Shown one piece after another: positions 37,987-47,277 of a DNA stretch of 64,000 nucleotides. Source of the DNA: Tetragenococcus halophilus subsp. halophilus DSM 20339 (GTDB lineage: Bacteria; Bacillota; Bacilli; Lactobacillales; Enterococcaceae); NCBI RefSeq assembly GCF_003841405.1, contig NZ_PXYA01000003.1, positions 372,001 to 436,000 of the forward strand. Direction: 5' to 3'. Both the position numbers and the translations under genes were made by a program. Each line of letters begins with the position of its first letter. The stretch's first letter is position 1. Below the pieces are notes generated by a model. It did no database searches. It saw only the letters and a list, made by a program, of their open reading frames with translations, and had not been told where the DNA came from.

Positions 37987-38823
37987 CTAAGAAAGGTACT
38001 TTTCTAAGGCATGAGCAATGCCATCTTCATTATTAGACAAAGTTATTTCATCAGCTACTTGCTTTAGTTCTGTTGTAGCATTATCCATTGCAATCCCAAT
38101 GCCAGCATATTCAATCATTGCTTGATCATTTTGACCATCTCCAAATGCCATTAATTCTTCTTTTTTTACATTTAACTTAGGTAAAACCGCAGCAATTGCT
38201 TTGGCTTTAGTAACGCCCAGGTCAGTAAATTCAAAATAAAAAGGGGCTGAAAAAAGTGCACTGACTTGGCCTTTAAATGGTCTCATCATCTCTTGATAAT
38301 GTTTCTTTAAATAATCAGGGTCTGCTGCTACCAGGACTTTATGCAAAGGAAAATCACAAAATCCTGCTAAATCGTTAACCTCACAAAGCTTGTAGCCACC
38401 AGCTCTTGCTTCATATTCAATAATATTGATCTCTTCATTTGCAAAATGAATTTTATTGTCAAAAACATCGTTAACGTACATATAATTTTGATGACATACC
38501 ATCGGTTTAACATCAAAGCCCTTTAGATGCTCTAAGATGGCTTTAGAAGTTTCTAATGGTAAAGGCTGTTCGAACAACACCTCATTTGTTTGATAATCCA
38601 GTACATGAGCACCATTAAATGAAAGTCCAATACCATCATATTCCTCCATTGCCAGTTCTTCTGCGTACTTGAATAAGCCAGGAGTGGGTCTACCTGATGC
38701 TAAGATTACTTTAATGCCTTGTCTTTGTGCTTCAAGCAAGGCCGCTTTCGTTTTGCTACTTATGGTTTTTCCTTCATTAAGTAATGTGCCGTCCATGTCC
38801 ATTGCAATTGCTTTAATTGTCAT
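37987..38823 (-). CDS. Cof-type HAD-IIB sugar phosphatase
   Basis: A 278-residue HAD hydrolase of the Cof/YidA type, which dephosphorylates sugar phosphates and other small phosphoesters. Motif I is MDMDGTLLNEGK (catalytic Asp8/Asp10). Motif II is LASGRP. Motif III/IV is LPKLNVKKEELMAFGDGQND followed by GIGIAMDNA. The IIB cap domain lies between about 90 and 200. The substrate is not predictable. GGAGG precedes the start. It has no operon partners. Confidence 0.9.
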   Translation of the reverse strand: MTIKAIAMDMDGTLLNEGKTISSKTKAALLEAQRQGIKVILASGRPTPGLFKYAEELAMEEYDGIGLSFNGAHVLDYQTNEVLFEQPLPLETSKAILEHLKGFDVKPMVCHQNYMYVNDVFDNKIHFANEEINIIEYEARAGGYKLCEVNDLAGFCDFPLHKVLVAADPDYLKKHYQEMMRPFKGQVSALFSAPFYFEFTDLGVTKAKAIAAVLPKLNVKKEELMAFGDGQNDQAMIEYAGIGIAMDNATTELKQVADEITLSNNEDGIAHALEKYLS

Positions 38824-38884
38824 CGTTTACCTCCAAATTTTATAACTTCTTACATAGTAGCGGAAAAATACAATCCTTGCAATC

Positions 38885-38938
38885 TTCTATAAAAAAATAA
38901 AGCTATATCAGCGATCGATATAACTTTATTTTTTTATA
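38885..38938 (-). terminator. Terminator after the first aldo/keto reductase
   Basis: AAATAAAGCTATATC and GATATAACTTTATTT form an A/T-rich stem around GCGATC, with T-runs on both sides. Confidence 0.65.
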
Positions 38939-38942
38939 TTTT

Positions 38943-39752
38943 CTATTGTGCGCTAATCAATTGTTTGTCTTCATCTGAAAGTTTGAAGTCAAAAATTTCT
39001 AGATTCTGTTCTTGTCGCTTTTGATTATGTGATTTAGGAATAACAACTACACCACGTTCGATTTGATAACGTAGAATAACTTGTGCCCAAGTTTTGTTAT
39101 ATTTTTCGCCTATTTCACTCAATTTTTCTTTGGCTTGATCACTCACTCTAGTTAAAGGACCCCAGGCTTCTGGAACAACTTCTTGCGCTAGTGAATAATT
39201 AATAATTGCGTCATTCCAATTTCCAGGGTGAGATTCTACTTGGTTTACAGCTGGTTTAATTCGTCCATTTTCTACTAAATAACCCAACTCTTTTTCATTA
39301 AAGTTAGATACGCCGATAGCTTTTAATTTCCCTTGATCTACATAGCCTTCTAATACTTGCCACATAGACAACATTTGCGCTAAGCTGTCCCAAGGATGAT
39401 GAATCAAATACAAGTCAATATACTCCGTATTAAGTGCCTGTAAGCTTTGTTCAACGCCCTTTTTTACAGCTTCTTCATCCGCATAATATTCTTGTCTTCC
39501 AGGAATTTTAGAGGTAATGAAAAACTCATTACGCGCCTTTTTGCTTTCTCCTAGTGCTTTTCCTACAACGGATTCATTACGATAAGAAATTGCTGTATCA
39601 AAATGACGATAACCAGCATCGATTGCCATCAGAATTTCTGTGGTATCACCGTTAATTTCACCTTGATAAGCGTGATCGACTTTCCCAAAGGTGTTAGTAC
39701 CGCTACCGATAATAGGTAACTTGATTCCCGTATTTAATGTAACAGTTTCCAT
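38943..39752 (-). CDS. Aldo/keto reductase
   Basis: A 269-residue NAD(P)H-dependent reductase of aldehydes and ketones. The catalytic tetrad includes Asp in DAGYRHFDTA, Tyr in YRNESVVGKAL, Lys in ITSKIP and His in YLIHHPW. The cofactor-binding VVIPKSHNQKR lies near the C-terminus. Substrate and role are unknown. It resembles the YtbE/diketogulonate reductase group and shares architecture with the second reductase at 40745. GAGG precedes the ATG. It is monocistronic. Confidence 0.88.
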   Translation of the reverse strand: METVTLNTGIKLPIIGSGTNTFGKVDHAYQGEINGDTTEILMAIDAGYRHFDTAISYRNESVVGKALGESKKARNEFFITSKIPGRQEYYADEEAVKKGVEQSLQALNTEYIDLYLIHHPWDSLAQMLSMWQVLEGYVDQGKLKAIGVSNFNEKELGYLVENGRIKPAVNQVESHPGNWNDAIINYSLAQEVVPEAWGPLTRVSDQAKEKLSEIGEKYNKTWAQVILRYQIERGVVVIPKSHNQKRQEQNLEIFDFKLSDEDKQLISAQ

Positions 39753-39934
39753 GCAAAAACCTCCTCATCATGACTATACTTTCAGTCTACTAGTCTTTAA
39801 CAAAAGCGGCAAATAAAAAAGAATCTTTCACAGCTGTAAAAAGCTTTTTTCCATAATCATTATGCTACTTTTTATAAGAAAAATGTTGTATACTACAAAC
39901 AAAATAATGAAAAACACAATTTTGGGAGACAACG

Positions 39935-40705
39935 ATGATGACTTTAAATGCTGAACTTGCTTTAGATAATGAAAAAGCTGAATTAACACTGACAGATTTT
40001 GATAGCAAAGTGATTATTTTTTATGATAAAAATGAACTTACTGATATTAAACATGGTCTTTTCTTATTTTTTAAAGATAAGAAATTCAAGTCGATCCAAT
40101 CCACTCCAGATCACAAAAATATCCCCACTGCAGATACTATGGTTCAAATTATTCCTCCCCAAACATTAGATAATGATGATTTAAAACAGTGCCTTACTAA
40201 TATAGCTAAAGGAAAAAGCTTACCGGAACTAACAGAAGTAAACGAGCCAAGCCAAGTGGAGATGTATGATTATTTAGGTAAATTACTTTTACTTTTAGAA
40301 AAATTTGGCTTTACTTTTACCCAGAAAAAAAGAACGCCTGCTAAAGCGCAGCACCGTTGGAAAAAAACATTAAGTGAAATTGAATTTTTTGTTGACGATT
40401 TTCACAGCCAAGCTACTGTTATTTGGCAAAAACGCAATGAATTTCTTATTAAAAAAGGAGCACATTTACGCCCATCTTATTCCCTAAACAAAGACGGTTC
40501 TGTAGGCTTAGGTGCACGAATGGGGACGCAATTACGTGATGAACAAAAAGATAAAATACAGAATTTCATTACGACTGAAGATATTATTTTAAAAAGTGTC
40601 AATGAAGTTGGCTTGTTCCTTTACTTTGGTGGAACAAACAGCTGGTTAGTATTAAAAGATAATAATGGCCAAACAATCGATGAATGGTCTAAAGTAAAAA
40701 AATAA
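39935..40705 (+). CDS. Uncharacterised cytoplasmic protein (256 aa)
   Basis: A 256-residue protein with no signal peptide or membrane segment. The N-terminal half is acidic and beta-rich in pattern (AELTLTDFDSKVIIFYDKNEL). The C-terminal 80 residues look better conserved and are glycine-rich: SLNKDGSVGLGARMGTQLRD, then VGLFLYFGGTNSWLVLKD. I do not recognise either part. GGGAG before the double ATG supports the start. It is convergent with the downstream reductase and shares no operon. A -10 TATACT lies about 45 bp upstream. Confidence 0.6.
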   Translation: MMTLNAELALDNEKAELTLTDFDSKVIIFYDKNELTDIKHGLFLFFKDKKFKSIQSTPDHKNIPTADTMVQIIPPQTLDNDDLKQCLTNIAKGKSLPELTEVNEPSQVEMYDYLGKLLLLLEKFGFTFTQKKRTPAKAQHRWKKTLSEIEFFVDDFHSQATVIWQKRNEFLIKKGAHLRPSYSLNKDGSVGLGARMGTQLRDEQKDKIQNFITTEDIILKSVNEVGLFLYFGGTNSWLVLKDNNGQTIDEWSKVKK

Positions 40706-40742
40706 CTCTACTATTAATTTTTTAACAGCAGAGTTATTTTTC
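40705..40742. terminator. Terminator between convergent genes
   Basis: AACTCT pairs with AGAGTT across a loop of about 20 nt; both sides carry T- or A-runs. The stem is short, so confidence is moderate. Confidence 0.5.
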
Positions 40743-40744
40743 TT

Positions 40745-41587
40745 TTATTTATTATCAGGATCTGGCCCTACGCCAGCAGTGCCTTTTAATCCATCAATTG
40801 CTTGCATATCTTTACCACTTAGTTCAAAATCAAAAATTTGTGTGTTTTCGATAATACGTTTTTCATGTACAGATTTAGGCAGCGGCAAGAACCCTTTTTG
40901 TAAGCTCCAGCGTAAAACAACTTGGGCAATCGTCTTATTATAAACACGAGCTAAAACATTTAATTCAGGCACATCAAAAATCTTACCTGTTCCTAATGGA
41001 CTATATGCTTCACTTAAAATGTCATGCGTTTTATTATAAGCAACAAGATCTTCTTGTTGGTCACTTGGATTTAAGAAAATTTGATTAGCCACAGGTTTTA
41101 TTCTTGCTGTTTCTAATAAAGCGTCAATATGATGACTTAAAAAGTTCGACACTCCTAGTGAGCGAATCTTGCCAGCATCTACAGCTTCTTCCATGGCACG
41201 CCAAGTATCTGCATTGGCTTGTTGCCAGTGGTCTCTAAATTCGCTTGGGTTAGGCCAATGGATAAGATACAAATCAACATAATCTAAGCCCAGTCTTTCT
41301 AACGAGGCATCAATTGCTTTTTGTGCCAATTCATAGGAATGATTTGCATTCCATAATTTAGTAGTGACAAATAGTTCTTCACGAGGAACACCGCTTTTAG
41401 CAATACCCCGGCCCACAGATTCTTCATTCCCATAAATTGCTGCTGTATCAATATGACGATAACCCGCTTTTAAAGCTGCTAAAACAGAAGATTCAGCAAC
41501 TTCTCCATCTGGTGTTTGCCAAGTACCGAAACCAACTACAGGAATCTTTACACCATTTGATAAAGTATACGTATCTGTTAAACTCAT
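40745..41587 (-). CDS. Aldo/keto reductase
   Basis: A 280-residue reductase of the 2,5-diketo-gluconate reductase type. Catalytic residues are visible in AGYRHIDTAAIYGNEESVG (Asp and Tyr), VTTKLWN (Lys) and YLIHWPNP (His). LPLPKSVHEKRI is the cofactor phosphate-binding region. The C-terminus GVGPDPDNK is typical of this subgroup. It is clearly a distant paralogue of the reductase at 38943-39752. The substrate is not predictable. AGGAGAG precedes the ATG. Confidence 0.9.
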   Translation of the reverse strand: MSLTDTYTLSNGVKIPVVGFGTWQTPDGEVAESSVLAALKAGYRHIDTAAIYGNEESVGRGIAKSGVPREELFVTTKLWNANHSYELAQKAIDASLERLGLDYVDLYLIHWPNPSEFRDHWQQANADTWRAMEEAVDAGKIRSLGVSNFLSHHIDALLETARIKPVANQIFLNPSDQQEDLVAYNKTHDILSEAYSPLGTGKIFDVPELNVLARVYNKTIAQVVLRWSLQKGFLPLPKSVHEKRIIENTQIFDFELSGKDMQAIDGLKGTAGVGPDPDNK

Positions 41588-41779
41588 TTAATCTCTCCTT
41601 CATTTCTATGTCCTTATAAAAATCATAAAATGGGAACCTTATAATGTCAACTTTTAGAAACAGTTCCTACATTTAAAAATTATTGGAAAAAACTAATGGG
41701 CTTATCTTGAATTACTACAGTTAAAATGTTCTAATCCAATTAAATAGCTCGGATTTATTATTTTTAATTCTTTCATTCC

Positions 41780-42427
41780 CTAATTTCTATCTGGAAATTT
41801 CACTTCTACACGATAAATCGGTTGCCCTTTTTGCGAAAACTTTTCTTCATACTCAGTCATAACATTGCCAGTAAAATTACTTGCGTGTAAGTCGAGCCAA
41901 ACCTCTTTAATGATCATACCGTATTGCGAAAAGCTGGCCAATGAATATTCAAACATCCCTTGGTTATCCGTTTTAAAATGGATTTCTCCACCTGGTTGCA
42001 AAATTTTCTCATCCACAGCTAAAAATTTAGGCGAAGTAAGGCGCCTTTTAGCATGTCTTTTTTTAGGCCAAGGATCGGAAAAGTTTAAATAAATTAAATC
42101 AATTTCATTGTCAGCAAAGTATTCAGTCAAAGCTGATCCATCCACATGAAGCAACTGAACATTGGAAAGCTCAGCTTCTTTTACCTTATCTAAGGCAAAA
42201 GATACTACTGTTGTTTCTAAATCGACCCCGATATAATTGATCTCAGGATGAGCTTTAGCCATTTCAGTAATAAACTGCCCTTTTCCCATACCAATTTCGA
42301 TATGTAACGCTTGTTCATTGCCAAAGCGTTCCTTCCAGTGTCCACGCCATGCTTTTGGGTCAGAAACTACAAATTGTGGATTGTCAGCAACTATCTCGGC
42401 AGCACCCGGTCGTTTTCTAATTCTCAT
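41780..42427 (-). CDS. trmB: tRNA (guanine-N(7)-)-methyltransferase
   Basis: A 215-residue SAM-dependent enzyme that forms m7G46 in tRNA. The conserved N-terminus MRIRKRPGA, the SAM-binding [15 protein letters not shown], the GVDLE acidic residue and the substrate site [17 protein letters not shown] (Asp-Pro-Trp-Pro) are all present. It lies 54 bp downstream of ccrZ on the same strand, an order conserved in streptococci and enterococci. A short stem separates the two. Confidence 0.95.
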   Translation of the reverse strand: MRIRKRPGAAEIVADNPQFVVSDPKAWRGHWKERFGNEQALHIEIGMGKGQFITEMAKAHPEINYIGVDLETTVVSFALDKVKEAELSNVQLLHVDGSALTEYFADNEIDLIYLNFSDPWPKKRHAKRRLTSPKFLAVDEKILQPGGEIHFKTDNQGMFEYSLASFSQYGMIIKEVWLDLHASNFTGNVMTEYEEKFSQKGQPIYRVEVKFPDRN

Positions 42428-42481
42428 ACTTAACTCCTTCTAAAAAGGGTGGTTGTCGTCCTCATAGACACATCCACCCTT

Positions 42482-43261
42482 TTATCCTGTATAAATTCGT
42501 TTTAATTGTAGAATTTCTTCATTCATTTGTTTTAAATCACCTTGAAGATAACACTTCTTTATTTCTTGGAGCATACTAAGTAGCGCATACCAATAAACCT
42601 TTTCAATGTTTTCTTCAGTGCTTTGCAGTCCATAGCTCATTAACCACTGACTCCAACTAGAGATAGGTAAATAATTTCCTAAAATCATGCCAATATCTAC
42701 AGCTGGATCAGCAAACATCACAGAATCCCAATCTACCAAATATAAATAATTTTGACAGACAATCCAGTTGCGATAGTTTACATCGCCATGAACAACACTT
42801 TTTTCTGATGATTTAAAAGTCGGGATATTTTTTCTAAGATAATGTGCAACCATCCCTAGAAATTGGTTTTTGGCTAATGTATCGGGTAAAGTTTCTTCAT
42901 ACTCTCCCAACATTTTTTTAGGAGGTTTTATAATACCACCCATTTTTTTTAACATGTCTTTTAAAGACTTTGAATGATGTAAATGATAAAGAACATCAAT
43001 GACATCGTTTCTTTGACCGATCTCTTCAGGATCTAATAGTTGCCCTTCCAACCATTCTTGAGCCGAAAGCGTGTCTCCGTCCCCCGTTCGCTTTGTCCAA
43101 ATCAACTTAGGGGTAATCCCTTCTTTTGATAAAGCAGCAAGCATTGGTGTTGTATTACGTTTGATAAATATTTTGTCTTGTTCTTTTAATCCAATATATG
43201 CTTTTCCCGTATCCCCTTTGATGGGGCGTAGTTGCCAATCATTATCCATACGCATATTCAT
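42482..43261 (-). CDS. ccrZ: Cell cycle regulator CcrZ (aminoglycoside phosphotransferase fold)
   Basis: A 259-residue kinase-like protein. Brenner's motif is HGDVNYRNWIV, and the metal-binding LVDWDSVMFADPAVD follows. Together these mark the choline/aminoglycoside kinase family. Its place between ecsAB and trmB matches ccrZ of Streptococcus pneumoniae (ytmP in Bacillus), which couples DNA replication start to cell division and may phosphorylate a sugar nucleoside. The in-frame TTG just before the ATG is less well spaced from GGAGG. It ends 54 bp before trmB and follows ecsB by about 100 bp. Confidence 0.8.
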   Translation of the reverse strand: MNMRMDNDWQLRPIKGDTGKAYIGLKEQDKIFIKRNTTPMLAALSKEGITPKLIWTKRTGDGDTLSAQEWLEGQLLDPEEIGQRNDVIDVLYHLHHSKSLKDMLKKMGGIIKPPKKMLGEYEETLPDTLAKNQFLGMVAHYLRKNIPTFKSSEKSVVHGDVNYRNWIVCQNYLYLVDWDSVMFADPAVDIGMILGNYLPISSWSQWLMSYGLQSTEENIEKVYWYALLSMLQEIKKCYLQGDLKQMNEEILQLKRIYTG

Positions 43262-43359
43262 CAAAGCTTACCTCCTTTTTCGCAGTAATTCTTATTTTAG
43301 CTTGCTAATTTCATATCGTCAAGCACATGTATGTTCGATTTTCATTACAAAAATATTGT

Positions 43360-44574
43360 TTAATTATCCATTTTTTTGAGCCGATAAGGAAGATAAAATT
43401 TTACAAAGAAAAGCACCATTAATAGATAAGCAAACGTAGCAATTAAGCCTTCACTCCAATCAGATAAAGAAAACCAACTAATAACCGCAAATACTACAGC
43501 GCAAAAAATTAGAAGTAAAAATAGCAATTTTTGCATAGCTAGCAGTTTCTGTTCTTTTTTAACTGGGTATAATTTCGTTAAAGGTACATATTGAAACTGC
43601 TGATACAATGGAAGAAGCTGGAAACCAATCAGATAAATAAAAAGGACACCGATCCCTAAAGCAAACCACTGCTCAGCGACAAAATAAAGTAAAACTCCTC
43701 CTAAAATCACTAGCCGTAAATATAAGCCGCTGTATTCATTACCCCGTAATACACGACGAGCGTATAAATACAAATAAGTATTATCTTGTGAAAAAGAGAT
43801 CCGTGCTAATAAAGGATCAAGATATTTTCGACGTTTCATTTTAGTCGCAATTTCAGGTACATCCGTAAATAGGTTAATGAATTGATAAATACGATGCAGA
43901 CGATCTTGTTCTTCATTAATCATTTCTTCCCAGTCTAGGGCCACATTCATCGACTGCCAACATAACTTGTGAAACAAAATGATTTGTATCGCAGAGATCA
44001 TTGTCGCCAAAATCGGTTGGAACCATATGCTAATTGTCAAAATAATCAGTGTAAAAATAATCCATAAGAAATAAGCGTTCTTTTTGGCTTTTTTCATATC
44101 CTGAAAAATACTCATTCGTTGAATTTCTAGATGACTAATTTTAAGGCCCCATAAACTAAGTAAATAAAAGAAAAAAGTCGCAAACGAATTCCCAGTAGAT
44201 ACCACGACTAAAGGCATCGTAAAAGCCAAAATTAGTAGAATAACCACAAATGGAAAAATACAACTGTAGGAAAAGGCCGCCGACAAATAAGATCGCATCT
44301 GCTTTTCCTTAGGTAATAAGAAAATTTGATCTGCTGGTTGGGCTAAACTCACAAAACGACCCATATGTAGGGAAACAATCCAAATAACTAAAACAAGTAA
44401 ACCACCGAGTGAATAACCTGGAGATAGTGTTTTTAACCAGTTGGAATAATAAAATCCGATGCCACCTAATAAAAAAGTCATCATCAATACAAAATGATCG
44501 TTAAGTACATATTTCATATAGCGCAATATACGCTTTTGATGTTTTTTCAAGCGTGCCTGAAAGAAAGCTTTCAT
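43360..44574 (-). CDS. ecsB: ABC transporter permease EcsB
   Basis: A 404-residue membrane protein with about nine hydrophobic segments and a central cytoplasmic loop (about 215-260), matching the EcsB family. With EcsA it forms an exporter that in Firmicutes affects intramembrane proteolysis and peptide pheromone export (PptAB in streptococci and enterococci). The gene begins 2 bp after the ecsA stop codon. It belongs to the conserved ecsA-ecsB-ccrZ-trmB group. Confidence 0.85.
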   Translation of the reverse strand: MKAFFQARLKKHQKRILRYMKYVLNDHFVLMMTFLLGGIGFYYSNWLKTLSPGYSLGGLLVLVIWIVSLHMGRFVSLAQPADQIFLLPKEKQMRSYLSAAFSYSCIFPFVVILLILAFTMPLVVVSTGNSFATFFFYLLSLWGLKISHLEIQRMSIFQDMKKAKKNAYFLWIIFTLIILTISIWFQPILATMISAIQIILFHKLCWQSMNVALDWEEMINEEQDRLHRIYQFINLFTDVPEIATKMKRRKYLDPLLARISFSQDNTYLYLYARRVLRGNEYSGLYLRLVILGGVLLYFVAEQWFALGIGVLFIYLIGFQLLPLYQQFQYVPLTKLYPVKKEQKLLAMQKLLFLLLIFCAVVFAVISWFSLSDWSEGLIATFAYLLMVLFFVKFYLPYRLKKMDN

Positions 44575-44576
44575 TG

Positions 44577-45305
44577 TTAAGCCTCCTTTGTCAACGCCAA
44601 ATAGATATCATCTAATGACGCTTGGGGCATATTAAATTTCTGACGTAATTCTCCTAGAGTTCCTTGAACTTTTATTTGTCCATCATGAAGCATAATAAAT
44701 CGATCGCAGTATTTTTCCGCCGTTGCCAAAACATGCGTAGACATCAAAATGGACGAACCTTGCGCTTTAAAAGACTGCATTAATTCCAGTAATGAGTGAA
44801 TAGCTAAAGGATCTAAGCCTAAAAATGGCTCATCGATAATATAAAGACTTGGTTCTACCAAAAAAGCACATAGAATCATTACCTTTTGTTTCATTCCTTT
44901 AGAAAAATTAGCAGGAAACCACTCTAAACGTTGGTCTAAGCGAAAGGTTTTCAGTAGTGGTTCAGCTCGTTTCCACGCTTCTTTTTCCTCAATATTATAA
45001 GCCATCGCTGTAACTTCTAAATGTTCTTTTAAGGTTAGTTCTTCATATAAAAGTGGAGATTCGGGTATATAACCAATCTTTGACCGATAGCTTTCCGGAT
45101 CTTTATTGATCGTAAGTCCGTCTAATTCAATGCGTCCTTGTTGAGGCTGTAGTAAGCCGATAATTTCTTTAATCGTCGTACTTTTGCCTGCACCATTTAA
45201 TCCGATCAAAGCAACCAATTCTCCATCATTGATCGTAAAATTTAAATCTTTTAGCACAGGAATTTGATTATAGCCGCCTGTTAAGTTTTCTACGCGTAAG
45301 GTCAT
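44577..45305 (-). CDS. ecsA: ABC transporter ATPase EcsA
   Basis: A 242-residue ATPase. Walker A is GLNGAGKST (about residues 36-44), the signature is FSKGMKQKV instead of LSGGQ, Walker B is LYIIDEPFLGLD, and the H-loop is STHVLAT. The altered signature FSKGM is characteristic of EcsA. Partner is the downstream EcsB. A -10 TATAAT lies about 30 bp upstream (45333-45338). A strong terminator separates it from the upstream exporter genes. Confidence 0.88.
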   Translation of the reverse strand: MTLRVENLTGGYNQIPVLKDLNFTINDGELVALIGLNGAGKSTTIKEIIGLLQPQQGRIELDGLTINKDPESYRSKIGYIPESPLLYEELTLKEHLEVTAMAYNIEEKEAWKRAEPLLKTFRLDQRLEWFPANFSKGMKQKVMILCAFLVEPSLYIIDEPFLGLDPLAIHSLLELMQSFKAQGSSILMSTHVLATAEKYCDRFIMLHDGQIKVQGTLGELRQKFNMPQASLDDIYLALTKEA

Positions 45306-45356
45306 ATTTTTTCCTCCAAATTTTTCTACCTTTATTATAGCATGGATAACGCATAG

Positions 45357-45408
45357 AAAAAATTCGAAGGGTCGGCTACAGCCGAGAAAATCCCATTCGA
45401 ATTTTTTA
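45357..45408. terminator. Terminator after the ABC exporter operon
   Basis: AAAAAATTCGAA pairs with TTCGAATTTTTT, with an inner GGGT..CGGCTACAGCCG hairpin. It lies just past the stop codon of the second exporter gene. Confidence 0.8.
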
Positions 45409-45414
45409 AATGAA

Positions 45415-47277
45415 CTATGAGGCTAACTCTCCTGAAGAAAATTGACTATTATACAAATCAGCATAGAAGCCATTTTTTTCCATCAATTGGTCATGATTTC
45501 CGGTTTCAACAATAGAACCTTGGTTCATAACAACAATATTATCTGCTCCTTGAATCGTAGAAAGTCGGTGAGCCACGACAAAGCTAGTACGATTTTCTAA
45601 GAGACGATTCATCGCTTTTTGAATCAAAGTTTCTGTCCGCGTATCCACGCTAGAAGTCGCTTCATCCAAAATTAAAACTTCTGGATCTGCTAAAAAGGCC
45701 CGCGCAATGGTGATTAATTGTTTTTGCCCTTGCGAAATATTACTAGCATCTTCATTTAAGATTGTATCATAGCCGTCTGGTAATTGATGGACAAAGTCAT
45801 CCACATGTGCTGCCTTAGCAGCTTCTTTGACCTCAGCAGAACTTGCTTGATCATTACCATAACGGATATTTTCATAGATACTTCCACTAAATAACCAGGT
45901 ATCTTGTAAAACCATCGATAATTTACTACGCAATCCTTTTTTAGACATATCTCGAATATCTACGCCATCATATCGAATGCTACCACCAGAAACATCATAA
46001 AAACGTTCTAGCAAGTTAATTAATGTGGTTTTTCCAGCGCCAGTCGGTCCCACAATCGCAACAGTTTCTGCTGGTTTCACATCCAAACTAAAGCCTGTAA
46101 ACAATAATTGGTCACGACTATAACCAAATTGCACGTCTTCAAAACGGACTTTATAAGCAGTATTTTCTTCTACTGGTAAATTAGACGGTTGGTCTACCAT
46201 CTCTTGTTCATCTAAGATTTCAAAAATACGCTCTGCTGAAGCAATGGTAACCTGTATCGTATTTACTAAATTAGATAACTGCCTAATCGGTTGTGAGAAC
46301 TGATTCGTATATTGTAAGAAAGCTTGCACATTTCCCAGAGGCATATTCCCGTTAGCAACTTTGATACCACCGATTATAGCAACAAACACATAATCTAGAT
46401 TTTTAATAAAATTCATTAAAGGCATGATAATCGCCGAAACAAATTGCGCTTTCCAACCTGCTTCATATAATTGTTGATTTTCTTTTTCAAAAACTTCTTG
46501 GTCTGCGGCTTCATGATTAAATGACTTAACCACCGTATGTCCCCCATAAGTTTCTTCAACTTGGTCGTTTAAAAGGCCCATGCGCTTTTGTTGCTCAGCA
46601 AAAAAACGTTGTGACTTAGGCGCAATAATCGTAACCACAATTAAACTTAAAGGTACGGTCACTAAAGCTACCAAAGTTAACTGCCAACTGATAGTTAACA
46701 TCATAATTAAAACACCAATAAATGTTACAACACTAGTAACAAATTGTGTTAAGTTTTGTTGTAACATGCCAGCGACATTATCCATGTCATTTACCGCACG
46801 TGACATAATATCCCCATTACTATGCGTATCAAAGTAAGACATTGGAAGGCGGTCCATTTTTTGATCCAAATCTCTGCGCATTTGATAGACAGAACGTTGT
46901 GATACTCTTGTCATGATGAATTGTTGTAAAAAATTAAAAACTGCTGAAGTCAAATACATTGCAATAACCACTAGTAAAATACGTCCTATAGCGTCAAAAT
47001 CAATAGGAAGTGTATTCACTTGTTCACCGGCCTGCATTTGTTTAACACCGGCCATTACCCCTTCAAATATCTCAGTCGTAGCTTGACCTAAGACTTTCGG
47101 CGTTTGAATTTGAAAAATAACGGCGCCAATAGCCAAGATAAAAACAGATATAATGGCAATCGATCGGCTGGACAAATAACGTATGAGACGACGAACGGTT
47201 TTCCAAAAATTTCTAGGTTTTCGCCTCCTTAGAGGAGTAGGTTCTTGCTCTGTTGCATTTTTTTGTTCTTTACTCAT
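45415..47277 (-). CDS. ABC exporter half-transporter, canonical ATPase (EfrB-like)
   Basis: A 620-residue half-transporter: an N-terminal six-helix domain (about 35-340) and a C-terminal ATPase. Walker A is GPTGAGKTT, the signature is ISQGQKQL (noncanonical), Walker B is VLILDEATSSVD with the catalytic Glu, and the H-loop is VAHRLST. It pairs with the upstream gene, which has a degenerate ATPase. The two start codons and stops overlap (ATGA, 47277-47274). The pair resembles EfrAB, a multidrug exporter of enterococci. The drug range is not predictable. Confidence 0.82.
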   Translation of the reverse strand: MSKEQKNATEQEPTPLRRRKPRNFWKTVRRLIRYLSSRSIAIISVFILAIGAVIFQIQTPKVLGQATTEIFEGVMAGVKQMQAGEQVNTLPIDFDAIGRILLVVIAMYLTSAVFNFLQQFIMTRVSQRSVYQMRRDLDQKMDRLPMSYFDTHSNGDIMSRAVNDMDNVAGMLQQNLTQFVTSVVTFIGVLIMMLTISWQLTLVALVTVPLSLIVVTIIAPKSQRFFAEQQKRMGLLNDQVEETYGGHTVVKSFNHEAADQEVFEKENQQLYEAGWKAQFVSAIIMPLMNFIKNLDYVFVAIIGGIKVANGNMPLGNVQAFLQYTNQFSQPIRQLSNLVNTIQVTIASAERIFEILDEQEMVDQPSNLPVEENTAYKVRFEDVQFGYSRDQLLFTGFSLDVKPAETVAIVGPTGAGKTTLINLLERFYDVSGGSIRYDGVDIRDMSKKGLRSKLSMVLQDTWLFSGSIYENIRYGNDQASSAEVKEAAKAAHVDDFVHQLPDGYDTILNEDASNISQGQKQLITIARAFLADPEVLILDEATSSVDTRTETLIQKAMNRLLENRTSFVVAHRLSTIQGADNIVVMNQGSIVETGNHDQLMEKNGFYADLYNSQFSSGELAS

